Position numbers and translations under genes: made by a program. A stretch of DNA of 64,000 nt from CAZHNW01 sp942491575. Its GTDB lineage: Bacteria; Spirochaetota; UBA4802; UBA5550. The stretch is taken from NCBI GenBank assembly GCA_942491575.1, contig CALOBT010000025.1, positions 2,108,001-2,172,000 on the forward strand. The letters are read 5' to 3'. Of this stretch, positions 16,094 through 25,522 are shown one piece after another. Position 1 is the first letter of the stretch; each line of letters opens with the position of its first letter. The notes beneath the pieces are model-generated. The model ran no database searches. It saw nothing but the letters and a program-made list of their open reading frames with translations, and was not told the DNA's origin.

Positions 16094-18883
16094 CTAATTT
16101 TTTTCATCATCCATCTTAATATGAATTCCCTTTTCACTCTGATAATTTTCTTCTGTATCACTATTAAAATTCTGATGAGATGTTGAGTTAGTTCTTTTGG
16201 TTGCATTATTTCTGGTTTCGGAAAAATCCCTTTTTATTTTCCCGGATTCCCCTGTATTCAGGCTGAAAAATCCCGCAACCTCTCTCATCTCTTCCGCCTG
16301 AGTTGCCAGTTCCTCACTTGTTGATGCCATCTGCTCAATGGCTGATGAATTCTGCTGCAGTCCCTTGTCGAGTTCTGAAATTGCACCGGTAACCTGGTCA
16401 ATTCCATTGGACTGTTCTGAGCTTGATGCATTTATTTCATTCACCAGTTCCGATGTCCTTTTAATCTGCGGTATAATATTTTCTATTAATGCACCGGCTT
16501 TTTCTGCGACCTCCAGGCTCGTCGTTGAAAGCTCGCTGATCTCTTTGGCTGCATCTCCGCTGCGGGCCGCAAGATTGCGCACTTCATCTGCTACGACTGC
16601 AAAACCCTTGCCGTGTTCTCCCGCCCGGGCAGCCTCAATGGCGGCATTGAGGGCAAGCATGTTGGTCTGCCGTGCTATTTCCTCAATTATCCCGATTTTA
16701 TCTGCAATACTTTTCATTGCTTCGACAGTTTTAAGTACTGACTGCCCCCCTTCGTCGGCATCAATTGCCGCTTTTCCCGCGATAGATGCCGTTTCTTTGG
16801 CATTGTCGGCATTCTGAGCTACCGAGCTGTTCATCTCCTCCATAGAACTTGAAACTTCCTCTATACTTGACGCCTGCTGTGTAGCACTCTGAGACATTTC
16901 CTGTGTACTGGAGCTGAGTTCATCCGAACTGGATGCAACTTTTTCAGATGATTCCTGTATATTAAGTGCGATCCGGGAAAGCTCGACAATCATTTTCTGC
17001 AGGGCACTCATCAATTCATCCTGTTCAGATCTCTTTTCAACGGTAACGGTCAGATCCCCGTCAGCAATTTTATTTGATACATCTGATATATTAATCATAG
17101 CATCAATAAGGATGTTAAGATTGTTTTTAATTTTATTGAAATCACCCCTGTATTCTTCAATGATAAGGTCAGGCATCTCGCCTTTTGATATCATGTCAAT
17201 GTACTCTGCTGCTACGTTTAAGGGTGCAATAACTGCATCCAGGGTTTTATTCACCCCCTCAATAATTTTTTTATAGTTGCCATCAAATTTGTCTTCCTCC
17301 GCCCTGACGGAGAGCTGTCCATTGATTGCAGCCTCGACCAGTTCTCCAATACCAGTGGTAATTTCCATCTCCTTGCTGATATCCACTACATATTCAAGGG
17401 CACCAGTGATGTTGCCTTCGGCATCCTGGAGAGGAGCTCCCGTATACCTTATCGGTAGATTTCCCGAGGGGAGTTTTGCAACCGTATCGCTGGTAAATAT
17501 CCCATTCTTCTGCATAGCCTTTGCGCACTGGCAGTCAGACGTATTGCAATGACTTGTATTGAAAAGATTAAAGCATTTCTGCCCGATACAGTCTTCAACT
17601 GTGCGGCCCAATGCCCCGGCACCTGCAGGATTTAAAAACTCTATATTGAATTCTTTGTCTACTACAATGACCGGGGTGGGTATCTTGTTGAGAAATCCCA
17701 CCTTCTGTTCTGCATCATTCATGCTTTTTATCATTTCAGTCTGATCAATGACAATCTCAAGTGCGCCGATGACATTACCTTTCTGATCTTTTATTGGTTC
17801 GGCATTGTAGTTAATGATTAAATCAAGTCCACCCGGATGAGCATCGGTCTGACTCGATTCGCTTTTGCCACTCACCATTGCCATGCCGCATGCACAGTTA
17901 GAGGTCTTACAGTCCGATGTTTTAAAGTGGTCATAACATTTTTCTCCAATGAGCTGGTCCTGGGTTCTGCCGATAACACCGGATCCTGCATTATTCATGT
18001 ATTGAATCTCAAAATTTTTATCAATAATCATTACCGGTGCGGGAATATCATCGATATGTCTCTTCAGGGTATCAACAGTGTTATTCATTCCACTGACAAT
18101 ATCCAGATAGTCGCCTTCAAACAATTGTTCATCACTGCGAATATCCAGCCGCCCCTGCACCACTGAATTGACAAGATTCTTTGATTGTGAAGTAAGATTA
18201 TCAATTGCATCGATGCAGGTATTCAGGTTATTCATGATGCCAGCAAAATCACCATTATATTCTTCAGTAATTTTCTCAGGAATGTCGCCATGGGAAATTC
18301 GATTCACATAATCCATTACTGTATGAAATGGAGATGTGAATGTTTCCATCAGTTCATTTATTCCCTCCAGAATTTTCCGGTCATTTCCCAAATAATTTTT
18401 TATGTCAGCTCTTTCGCTAAGGTTTCCCTGTTTCACTGATTCCACCAGTGCCGCTATTTCTTCCGTTAGCCCCCTGCTGTCTCTATTCAGATCAAAAACA
18501 TAGTCGAGAGCCCCAATTATGTTGCCTTCATCATCTTTCAAAGGAGTTCCGGTATATTGGATGGGAATTGCCTTACCGTTTGGTTTGGCAAGGGTATGGC
18601 CAGAGAAAACTTCATTATGCTGCATTGCCTTCGCCACATTGCATTCTGCGGTATTGCAATGATGGGCATGAAATAGATTATAACATTTTTGATTGATGCA
18701 ATCACCTGGTTCTTTCCCCAATACTGAAGCACCCGCTTTATTTATGTAGGTGACTGTAAAATCTTTGTCTACACTCAATACCGGATCGGGTAAAGCTTCA
18801 AGCATAGTTGACCTGAATTTGTATTGAGTCATTTGACTTTTTAGTGATTTGTTTGATGATTTTGAATTCGAAAAAATTGACAT
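16094..18883 (-). CDS. Cytoplasmic methyl-accepting chemotaxis protein with three PAS domains
   Basis: A 929-residue chemotaxis receptor without membrane segments, so it senses an intracellular cue and signals to CheA/CheW. Three PAS domains (roughly residues 25-130, 270-370 and 385-490) are separated by HAMP-like stretches (SVKQGNLSERADI, SVVQGRLDIRSDE, AAINGQLSVRAEE, KIADGDLTVTVEK). Each PAS domain has the same cysteine pattern, such as CYNLFHAHHCNTAECNVAKA in the first. The signalling domain covers about 630-890, with the hairpin tip EIARQTNMLALNAAIEAARA. The ATG has a strong GAGGAGG site. The cysteines could bind a cofactor or act as a redox switch; this is inference. No che genes are in the window. 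Confidence 0.92.
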   Translation of the reverse strand: MSIFSNSKSSNKSLKSQMTQYKFRSTMLEALPDPVLSVDKDFTVTYINKAGASVLGKEPGDCINQKCYNLFHAHHCNTAECNVAKAMQHNEVFSGHTLAKPNGKAIPIQYTGTPLKDDEGNIIGALDYVFDLNRDSRGLTEEIAALVESVKQGNLSERADIKNYLGNDRKILEGINELMETFTSPFHTVMDYVNRISHGDIPEKITEEYNGDFAGIMNNLNTCIDAIDNLTSQSKNLVNSVVQGRLDIRSDEQLFEGDYLDIVSGMNNTVDTLKRHIDDIPAPVMIIDKNFEIQYMNNAGSGVIGRTQDQLIGEKCYDHFKTSDCKTSNCACGMAMVSGKSESSQTDAHPGGLDLIINYNAEPIKDQKGNVIGALEIVIDQTEMIKSMNDAEQKVGFLNKIPTPVIVVDKEFNIEFLNPAGAGALGRTVEDCIGQKCFNLFNTSHCNTSDCQCAKAMQKNGIFTSDTVAKLPSGNLPIRYTGAPLQDAEGNITGALEYVVDISKEMEITTGIGELVEAAINGQLSVRAEEDKFDGNYKKIIEGVNKTLDAVIAPLNVAAEYIDMISKGEMPDLIIEEYRGDFNKIKNNLNILIDAMINISDVSNKIADGDLTVTVEKRSEQDELMSALQKMIVELSRIALNIQESSEKVASSSDELSSSTQEMSQSATQQASSIEEVSSSMEEMNSSVAQNADNAKETASIAGKAAIDADEGGQSVLKTVEAMKSIADKIGIIEEIARQTNMLALNAAIEAARAGEHGKGFAVVADEVRNLAARSGDAAKEISELSTTSLEVAEKAGALIENIIPQIKRTSELVNEINASSSEQSNGIDQVTGAISELDKGLQQNSSAIEQMASTSEELATQAEEMREVAGFFSLNTGESGKIKRDFSETRNNATKRTNSTSHQNFNSDTEENYQSEKGIHIKMDDEKN

Positions 18884-19349
18884 GCCAATGCCTCCTCGGA
18901 TTTTTCTATAAAATTTTAATGAAATACTGAGAACTTAAAAAAAAGGGATAGAACGTCTATCAGCTTATTGCCTTGAAAGTATCTATTGGAGTGCGAAATA
19001 TCAAAAAAATCTCAAAAAATAGAATGTTTTTGAATAAAAATTTCGGGTGCCCTGCGAAAAACTTCATCTACCAAATAGCTTCCTTTTAAATAATGTAAGA
19101 GCCGCAGTAGCAGCTGGCGAGTAATAATCAGAGGAAAGACATTCTACACCAGCCACCATGTCTCATATTTCCACTGCTCAATTACCGATATCAGGAGTTG
19201 ATGATTAGTAATTTTTGATGTGCAGGTAATTCATATGAATAAATATAAGTTTTTAATTATATTTAATCTTCAGCCATTTATCAAATATAAAGTCTCTCTC
19301 TTTTAAAATGATAGCGGCACATTTTTCCCTGTAGAGTGGATAAACTCAT
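18884..19349. other. Divergent intergenic region between receptor gene and lacZ
   Basis: AT-rich spacer between two divergently transcribed genes; it must hold both promoters. On the plus strand TTGATG is followed after 17 bases by AATAAA, a weak candidate for lacZ. I see no operator palindrome, RNA gene or open frame worth reporting. Confidence 0.35.
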
Positions 19350-22300
19350 ATGAAACAGATAATCCTGTTGATTTCCCTGGTCTTCTCAGCCGCTTTAATT
19401 TCCTGTAGTCAATCCGGAGACTACCGTGCAGCCCCCGGTGGCCCCACTTTTCTTGAAGAACCTGAAGTAATAAGCATCAACAAAGAACTACCGCGGTGTA
19501 CATCGATACCCTTCCCCGATGAGACCAGTGCCAGGACACTTCAGCGTGAAGGATCTTCCTTCTATCAATCTCTCAATGGCACCTGGAAATTCCACTGGTC
19601 CCATGATCCCTATGAACGCCCCCTGGACTTTTGGAAATTATCCTATAATGATTCAGGGTGGAAGGATATAACTGTTCCATCGAACTGGGAACTCCAGGGA
19701 TACGGAATCCCCTACTACATCAACTATCTCAAGGAAGAAAATTCCCCCTGGGGAAGCTTTGATGTCCCGAATATAAACCGTGAATACAATCCCGTCGGGT
19801 CCTACAGGACCCGCTTCACCATACCGACAGGATGGGAGAAGCGTGATATCTTTCTTCACTTTGACGGAGTCAAGAGCGCCATGATGCTGTGGATAAACGG
19901 TAATTTTGTCGGCTACAGTGAAGGAAGCATGACACCGGCAGAGTTCAGAATAAACAAATATTTACGCAGCGGCGAAAATATTCTGGCGGTTGAGGTCTAC
20001 CGCTGGTGTGACGGCAGTTATCTTGAAGACCAGGATATGTGGAGGCTCTCAGGCATTTATCGTGATGTTTATCTCTACTCGGCGCATGAAGTGAAAATTC
20101 GTGATTTTTTTGTTCGCACCGATTTTGATGCCGGTTACAAAGATGCCCGCCTGGATATCGATGTGACCCTGGAGAATGGCGGCACTTTCTCATCAGGGCC
20201 CTTTACTGTGGAGGCCCGGCTTTTTAATACGAAGGGGGAATCAGTTGATGTTTCATCACTCGGGGGGAAGAAAAATTCCATCGATGCCGACGAAATATCA
20301 TCGCTTCAGTTATCTGCCGTTGTGACTTCCCCGAAAAAATGGTCAGCGGAGAATCCATATCTTTATAAACTGCTCCTTGTCTTAAAGGACAAAACAGGCG
20401 TTACCGTGGAGGTACGCTCTTCACGCATCGGATTCCGGGAAATTGAAATAACAAATTCCCGACTCTGTGTCAATGGTGTGCCGGTACTGCTCAAGGGAGT
20501 CAACCGTCATGAGATGCATCCCCTCTACGGGCATGCCATCACCAGGGAAATCATGAAAAATGATATTTTACAGATGAAAAAGAACAATATCAATGCTATC
20601 CGGACAAGCCACTATCCCAACCATCCTCACTTCTATGATCTATGTGATCAATATGGAATCTACGTTTTGGACGAGGCCAATATTGAATCTCACGGATTAT
20701 GGATGAAAGACGGGAACAGGCTCAATCCACTGGCGGATGATCCGGACTGGGAAAAGGCCCACCTGGAGAGAATCCAGGGTATGGTGGAGCGTGACAAGAA
20801 CCATCCATCGGTCATTATCTGGTCCCTGGGAAACGAAGCGGGATACGGCGGACATTTCTATAACGCCAACCTCTGGATAAAGAAACGCGATACCACACGA
20901 TTCACCCACTATGAAGGGGACATGGGGGCAGAGGATACCGATATCCATAGCGGGATGTATCTGTCCCATAGCTCGCTGGAATCTCAGGGGGAAAGTACAT
21001 CAAAAAAACCCTTTCTACTCTGCGAGTACGGCCATGCCATGGGAAATGCAATGGGCAGTCTCAGGGAGTACTGGGACATTATTGAAAGCCACCAAAGACT
21101 CATCGGGGGATTCATATGGGACTGGGCCGATCAGGGGCTCCTGAATAAAACAGATGATGGGGTTGAATACTGGGCCTACGGCGGTGATTTTGGAGAGTCC
21201 GTTACGGACGGCAACTTTTGCCTTAATGGAATTCTTTTCCCTGACAGAAGCGGTGATTCAAAACTTGCTGAAGTAAAAAAGGTCTACCAGTATATATCTA
21301 TCAAGGCCGTTGATGCAGCTGCGGGTAAATTCAGCATCCATAATAAACACCACTTTACAGATCTAAGCAAATATGAAATTCACTGGAGCCTAACCGAGGA
21401 TGGCGGCGAGATTCAGAGCGGCAATTACGGCCAGGTCAGCTCAGCTCCCGGAGACTCCATAGAAATAACGATTCCCTTCACAGAGCCGGCACTCAAGGCG
21501 GGTGCCCGGTATCATCTACGCATCGCCCTGCAATTGAAAGAAGCGGCCTCCTTTGCCGATGCCGGTTATGAAATGGCCTGGGAGCAGTTTGCCCTTCCAT
21601 TTAATGTACCGAATGCAGATAAACTCGACACCGCCATTCTTGATGATATTGAAGTTATAGAAACAGCAAATGATATAACCCTTTCAAATAATAATTTTTC
21701 AGCAATATTTTTAAAGGACCAGGGTACTATCTACTCTCTCGAATACGGAGATGGAAATCTTCTTGCAGGTTACGGCCCTGATCTTAACTTTATCCGGGCC
21801 TTTATTGACAATGACGGATATCTCATGGCCAGCGCAGAAGAGGCTGGCCTTCAGCATTTGATGAAATCCGTTGATTCAGTGGAGATAGACAAAGGCAACC
21901 TGAAAGCAGTCAAGGTGACAGCGACAACTGAGTTGTTCCATGCAGGCATTCTACGCTTTACCCACACCTGCATCTACACATTCTACGGCAATGGGTATGT
22001 TAACTGTGAGAACAGTGTTACTCCGGGAATCCTCCCCGGTGGAATAATTCTTCCCCGTGCAGGCGTTACACTTATGCTCGATCCATCTCTAGAATCTGTA
22101 ACCTGGTTCGGGAGGGGGCCCCACGAAAATTACAATGACCGAAACACCGGTGCAGCCATGGGTCTCTACAAATCAACTATTGACGAACTTTTTGTCAATT
22201 ACCCTGTGCCCCAGGAAAACGGGAACAGGGGGGATGTGCGATGGATATCCCTCGCTGATGCCTCCGGTAAGGGGCTCCTGGTCAGGGCCGGGGATTCTCT

Positions 22301-22553
22301 CAATTTTTCAGCATCCCGGTATAGTGACGAGGATCTTCTCAATGCGGACCACCCCCATGAGCTTGTCAGGCGTGATCATATTATTGTCCGAATCGATCAC
22401 AGGCACACCGGCCTCGGGAATGCCAGCTGTTTCGGGATCAGACCATTGAATGAATACATTTTATGGCCCGGGGAGTGGCGGTGGTCCTTCAGTCTGCGTC
22501 CCTATGATTCTACGGAAGATGTTTCCGCCGAAGCCAGGGTGGATGTCCAGTGA
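19350..22553 (+). CDS. lacZ: Lipoprotein beta-galactosidase (GH2, LacZ type)
   Basis: A 1067-residue glycoside hydrolase family 2 enzyme with a lipoprotein signal peptide: a hydrophobic stretch ends in the lipobox LISC at residues 16-19, so the enzyme is anchored by lipid outside the cytoplasm, unlike E. coli LacZ. Sugar-binding and Ig-like domains come first (GTWKFHW, DVPSNWELQGYG), then the catalytic barrel with acid/base Glu495 in LGNEAGYGG and nucleophile Glu559 in LCEYGHAMGN, and the C-terminal small chain with WFGRGPHENY. Specificity within GH2 (lactose, other beta-galactosides, polysaccharide fragments) cannot be fixed. The ribosome site before the ATG is weak. A broken lipoprotein gene starts within its stop codon, hinting at a former operon. 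Confidence 0.9.
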   Translation: MKQIILLISLVFSAALISCSQSGDYRAAPGGPTFLEEPEVISINKELPRCTSIPFPDETSARTLQREGSSFYQSLNGTWKFHWSHDPYERPLDFWKLSYNDSGWKDITVPSNWELQGYGIPYYINYLKEENSPWGSFDVPNINREYNPVGSYRTRFTIPTGWEKRDIFLHFDGVKSAMMLWINGNFVGYSEGSMTPAEFRINKYLRSGENILAVEVYRWCDGSYLEDQDMWRLSGIYRDVYLYSAHEVKIRDFFVRTDFDAGYKDARLDIDVTLENGGTFSSGPFTVEARLFNTKGESVDVSSLGGKKNSIDADEISSLQLSAVVTSPKKWSAENPYLYKLLLVLKDKTGVTVEVRSSRIGFREIEITNSRLCVNGVPVLLKGVNRHEMHPLYGHAITREIMKNDILQMKKNNINAIRTSHYPNHPHFYDLCDQYGIYVLDEANIESHGLWMKDGNRLNPLADDPDWEKAHLERIQGMVERDKNHPSVIIWSLGNEAGYGGHFYNANLWIKKRDTTRFTHYEGDMGAEDTDIHSGMYLSHSSLESQGESTSKKPFLLCEYGHAMGNAMGSLREYWDIIESHQRLIGGFIWDWADQGLLNKTDDGVEYWAYGGDFGESVTDGNFCLNGILFPDRSGDSKLAEVKKVYQYISIKAVDAAAGKFSIHNKHHFTDLSKYEIHWSLTEDGGEIQSGNYGQVSSAPGDSIEITIPFTEPALKAGARYHLRIALQLKEAASFADAGYEMAWEQFALPFNVPNADKLDTAILDDIEVIETANDITLSNNNFSAIFLKDQGTIYSLEYGDGNLLAGYGPDLNFIRAFIDNDGYLMASAEEAGLQHLMKSVDSVEIDKGNLKAVKVTATTELFHAGILRFTHTCIYTFYGNGYVNCENSVTPGILPGGIILPRAGVTLMLDPSLESVTWFGRGPHENYNDRNTGAAMGLYKSTIDELFVNYPVPQENGNRGDVRWISLADASGKGLLVRAGDSLNFSASRYSDEDLLNADHPHELVRRDHIIVRIDHRHTGLGNASCFGIRPLNEYILWPGEWRWSFSLRPYDSTEDVSAEARVDVQ

Positions 22554-22645
22554 ATAAACATAAGCAAAAACTAAAGTTACCCGCTTCGATATTGCTGACT
22601 GCAATATTTTCAATCCTCTCCTGCGGGGGGAAGAAACTTCATTGA
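22550..22645 (+). pseudogene. Lipoprotein signal-peptide remnant behind lacZ
   Basis: A GTG overlapping the lacZ stop by four bases opens a 31-codon frame whose sequence is a textbook lipoprotein signal peptide: basic start (NKHKQKLK), a hydrophobic core (ASILLTAIFSI) and the lipobox LSCGG, followed almost at once by a stop. The mature protein is missing. Directly after it begins the decayed end of an oppositely oriented sensor gene, so a deletion probably joined two genes here. A real mini-lipoprotein of this size is possible but unlikely. Confidence 0.6.
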
Positions 22646-23275
22646 ATACAGGAAACGTCTAGGTGCCCACGGACCCAGGCTGTTACACATGGCATCATTC
22701 ATCATTTCAATTTTCCCATCAGTACCCACAGCTACAACAAAGGCAGGACTTGTCAGAAAGAATTCCCTGTTGAGATCTCGTTCTTTCTTTAAATCCCGGT
22801 TTGCCAGTTTAGAAGTAATTTTCATTTGATTTATATGATCAGCCAGCCCCAGTGACCAGAAAAGTACCAGTAGGATAACGCCAAGCTGAAAAAGTATCCG
22901 GTCAATTGATTACTTGGTATATAATCATAACGGATTGATATACAGAGAACTGCTCCGAATATACACATCACCCATGAAATAACATAGTAGAGGGCCGGCC
23001 GGAATCCACGAATGAGAAAAATAAAAGCGGCAATTAATGCCGCAAGGAAACTGATAACTAAAAAAAGATCCATTGGCTGGAACCCTTTGGTATATGAATA
23101 GCCGGCAATGGGATTCATTAAGATGAGAAAACCTCAGACCCCCATCATTATATTAAAAAGACGATGAATCGCCGGAGCCAGTTTTTTTATCATTAGAAAG
23201 GAATCTGTAAATTTCAGCAAATAACCCAAAAGTTACATTGGGCTATTAACAAGCATTGAGTATTCATATATTCTG
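22640..23275 (-). pseudogene. Decayed 7TMR-DISM/PAS sensor kinase gene
   Basis: The minus strand encodes pieces of a 7TMR-DISM membrane sensor: FTDSFLMIKKLAPAIHRLF, then FIFLIRGFRPALYYVISWVM, then LFWSLGLADHINQMK and the start of a PAS domain (VVAVGTDGKIEMMNDAM). They are interrupted by in-frame stops at 23233-23235 (TAA) and 23134-23136 (TGA) and by a frameshift at the run of five A at 22890-22894; adding one base restores the expected helix. The periplasmic part upstream and the rest of the PAS and any kinase domain are gone. Short intact-looking frames at 22610-22825 and 22831-23118 are parts of this wreck, not genes. Confidence 0.75.
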
Positions 23276-23304
23276 TTTGTAGTGAAATATAATCTTTATG
23301 CGAA

Positions 23305-25161
23305 TTACATTATATATATTATCGTTTCAGCCAGTGCATATTCAATAAACTCGCAGGCGTCATCGCCTTCGATTAAAGAGTTATTTTCTAATACTTCCTT
23401 TAATGAGTACTCGCCTGTTAATGCCTGCACCAATTCAATTAAACTTTCATTAACAATCAGCGGTTTGATCTCTCCGCCATAATTATATATTATAACGGAT
23501 GTTTTTTCAGGAGAAAAATTTTCTAAAAACTCCTCCAGGGTTAATTCACCTACGGCCATCAGATCATTAAAATTATATTTCAGTGAAAGAAATTCTGTTC
23601 CGGCAGCTGTTTTAAAAACGGTTTCATCGGTAAAGGAAGTTTTTATCTCTTCCATGTATGGTCCTGCATAGAGTGAGTTATTCAATGCCCCATTAAATTT
23701 AATTATATCTTCCATAACCGGGTAAAGCTTTTGTTTATTATGTGCACTGAACTGTTCTTTCACGAAGGATAACTGCATTACAGTTATTTCATCCCTTGAA
23801 AATTCTGTTACTTGATTAGTAAAACTGAGACGTTTCCCGAAACTCTCCAGAAAGGTTGACGGATCGATATCGAGAGTTTCAAGCACCATAAACATCCACC
23901 CCGCGGCACCTCCCTGATTATAAAATACATTACATGCATCTCTTAAAGAACCGGCTGCATTCATATCTGAATCCGAAAACCCAGGAGAAGAGATAAGGGT
24001 ATAGGGTGCATCCTCAAGATGGTTGAGACTAAAAAGATCAGACTGGTCATAAAGGGCTGTACCGGGGAGCACAGCAAGGGGAAAAATATCGAGATGATTC
24101 GGTTGAAGTTTAAGTGCAAAATTGAGGCTGAGTTTAAATCCTTCAATGGTATCGCCGGGAAGTCCATAGATCAGGTCCAGGCCAAAAACAACTCCCGTCG
24201 AGTTGAGCAATCCTATTTTTTTCGCAAATTTATCCGGGTTAAGCTTTCTGTTTACATGGGTGAGAACTTCCGGAATGGCACTCTGAAGACCGATCTGGAG
24301 GCTGCAGTTAAGCATTGAAAAAAGTTCTGCCATTTCGTCATCAATAAATTCAGCCCTTACTTCGAAAGTAAAGTGTATCAGGGGAGCAGTCTTCAGTATC
24401 ATCTCAAGAATTTTTTTTGCACGCCCTCCGTTCCTGTTAAAAGTAGCATCGAGTATAAATACCTGGTTTGTTTTCTTCGATTCAAAGAGTTCCAGTTCTT
24501 CCTGAAGGCGCCCCATGGAAAACTCCCTTACACCCGCAACACCCCGTGATTCGAAACAGAAACTGCACTTAAAGGGACATCCGCGTGAGAGCTCCCATAG
24601 AACACCGGGATAATTTTCAGTATCTATTACTCCATTCAAAAATGGAGAAGGAAGTGAGTCAAGATCCATCACCGGGCACTGACTCTCTTCTGTATCATTT
24701 TCTTCGCTTTTGATAAAAACTCCCGGGATGTCATTAAAGGTTTTATCCCGGAGTAATCTTTTTATCACTTCCGTAAGGACAAGTTCCCCTTCCCCCTTTA
24801 TAACAAAATCAAATGGTGAACTGTTGAGGAGATTTCGCGGAGATGCCGTGGCCTCGGCACCGCCGGCAAATAATAGTATATCCGGAAATTTGCTTTTTAT
24901 TATACGACAGGTTTTTTCCGTTAATTCCCTGTTCCATAAATAAGTAGAAAAACCGATGATATCGGGAGCTTCATTGCAAATATTCTCTGAAATAAATTCA
25001 GCGGTGCTGTCAATGTAATAGTCCATGAGGGATACTGTAAGTTTGCCTTTAATCTCAGGGACCGAATCAAGCTGCGCCTTAAGGAGCGCCGCAGCCAGAG
25101 GCATCGCCTGCGGTGAGTTTTTAATATGGATAGATATTATTATGAGTTTGATATTTTTCAA
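23305..25161 (-). CDS. B12-binding domain/radical SAM protein
   Basis: A 618-residue member of the BchE/MiaB-like group: an N-terminal cobalamin-binding-type Rossmann domain (residues about 1-150, GFSTYLWNRELTEKT, LFAGGAEATASP), then a radical-SAM barrel with the cluster motif CPFKCSFC near residue 195 and the GLDLIYGLPGDT strand, and a C-terminal extension of about 200 residues as in DUF4080 proteins. It starts with TTG at 25161, supported by AGGGA seven bases before it; no suitable ATG exists near the N-terminus. Members do methylations and rearrangements of many substrates, and no neighbour identifies this one. No DxHxxG motif is evident, so cobalamin binding may be base-on or lost. Confidence 0.8.
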   Translation of the reverse strand: MKNIKLIIISIHIKNSPQAMPLAAALLKAQLDSVPEIKGKLTVSLMDYYIDSTAEFISENICNEAPDIIGFSTYLWNRELTEKTCRIIKSKFPDILLFAGGAEATASPRNLLNSSPFDFVIKGEGELVLTEVIKRLLRDKTFNDIPGVFIKSEENDTEESQCPVMDLDSLPSPFLNGVIDTENYPGVLWELSRGCPFKCSFCFESRGVAGVREFSMGRLQEELELFESKKTNQVFILDATFNRNGGRAKKILEMILKTAPLIHFTFEVRAEFIDDEMAELFSMLNCSLQIGLQSAIPEVLTHVNRKLNPDKFAKKIGLLNSTGVVFGLDLIYGLPGDTIEGFKLSLNFALKLQPNHLDIFPLAVLPGTALYDQSDLFSLNHLEDAPYTLISSPGFSDSDMNAAGSLRDACNVFYNQGGAAGWMFMVLETLDIDPSTFLESFGKRLSFTNQVTEFSRDEITVMQLSFVKEQFSAHNKQKLYPVMEDIIKFNGALNNSLYAGPYMEEIKTSFTDETVFKTAAGTEFLSLKYNFNDLMAVGELTLEEFLENFSPEKTSVIIYNYGGEIKPLIVNESLIELVQALTGEYSLKEVLENNSLIEGDDACEFIEYALAETIIYIM

Positions 25162-25522
25162 TAGATTATCCCTGTTGTTAATGTTAAAATAAAGATTATC
25201 GGTTTCATTACAAGTATTTTATTGATTCAGGTTTCTGATCGCGTATAATCAGCCTGATTTATAAGAAACATTCCCACTATTTAACAAAGAAGTTCACGGC
25301 AGATTCTATTTAATACCTGCTCACGTTCATCGTGACCGCTCACAATGCAAACACAGAAGGTGCCCCGGTTTTACCGTCATTCCCCTGACAAAAAAGCCTA
25401 GTCTTCCTTGCAAAATGAGCATTATTAACGGATCAAATGATTGACTTTATCTAATCACTTTTGATATATTTACATATTTTTATAATAGACCAAATATACA
25501 TAAATGCTACAAGAGGAAGGAT
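25162..25522. other. Divergent intergenic region before the MBL-fold gene
   Basis: No open frame of note. It contains the likely promoter of the plus-strand hydrolase at 25441-25470 (TTGACT, 18 bases, TATATT). A promoter for the radical SAM gene should lie near the left end but is not clear. Confidence 0.4.
25441..25470 (+). promoter_or_regulatory. Candidate promoter for the MBL-fold hydrolase
   Basis: TTGACT and TATATT, each five of six to consensus, separated by 18 bases, about 50 bases before the start codon. A second TATAAT at 25481 has no properly spaced -35 partner. Confidence 0.45.

Noticed and set aside
22610..23118. Two small intact membrane or PAS protein genes
   Set aside because: They are consecutive pieces of one 7TMR-DISM/PAS gene broken by a frameshift and stops.
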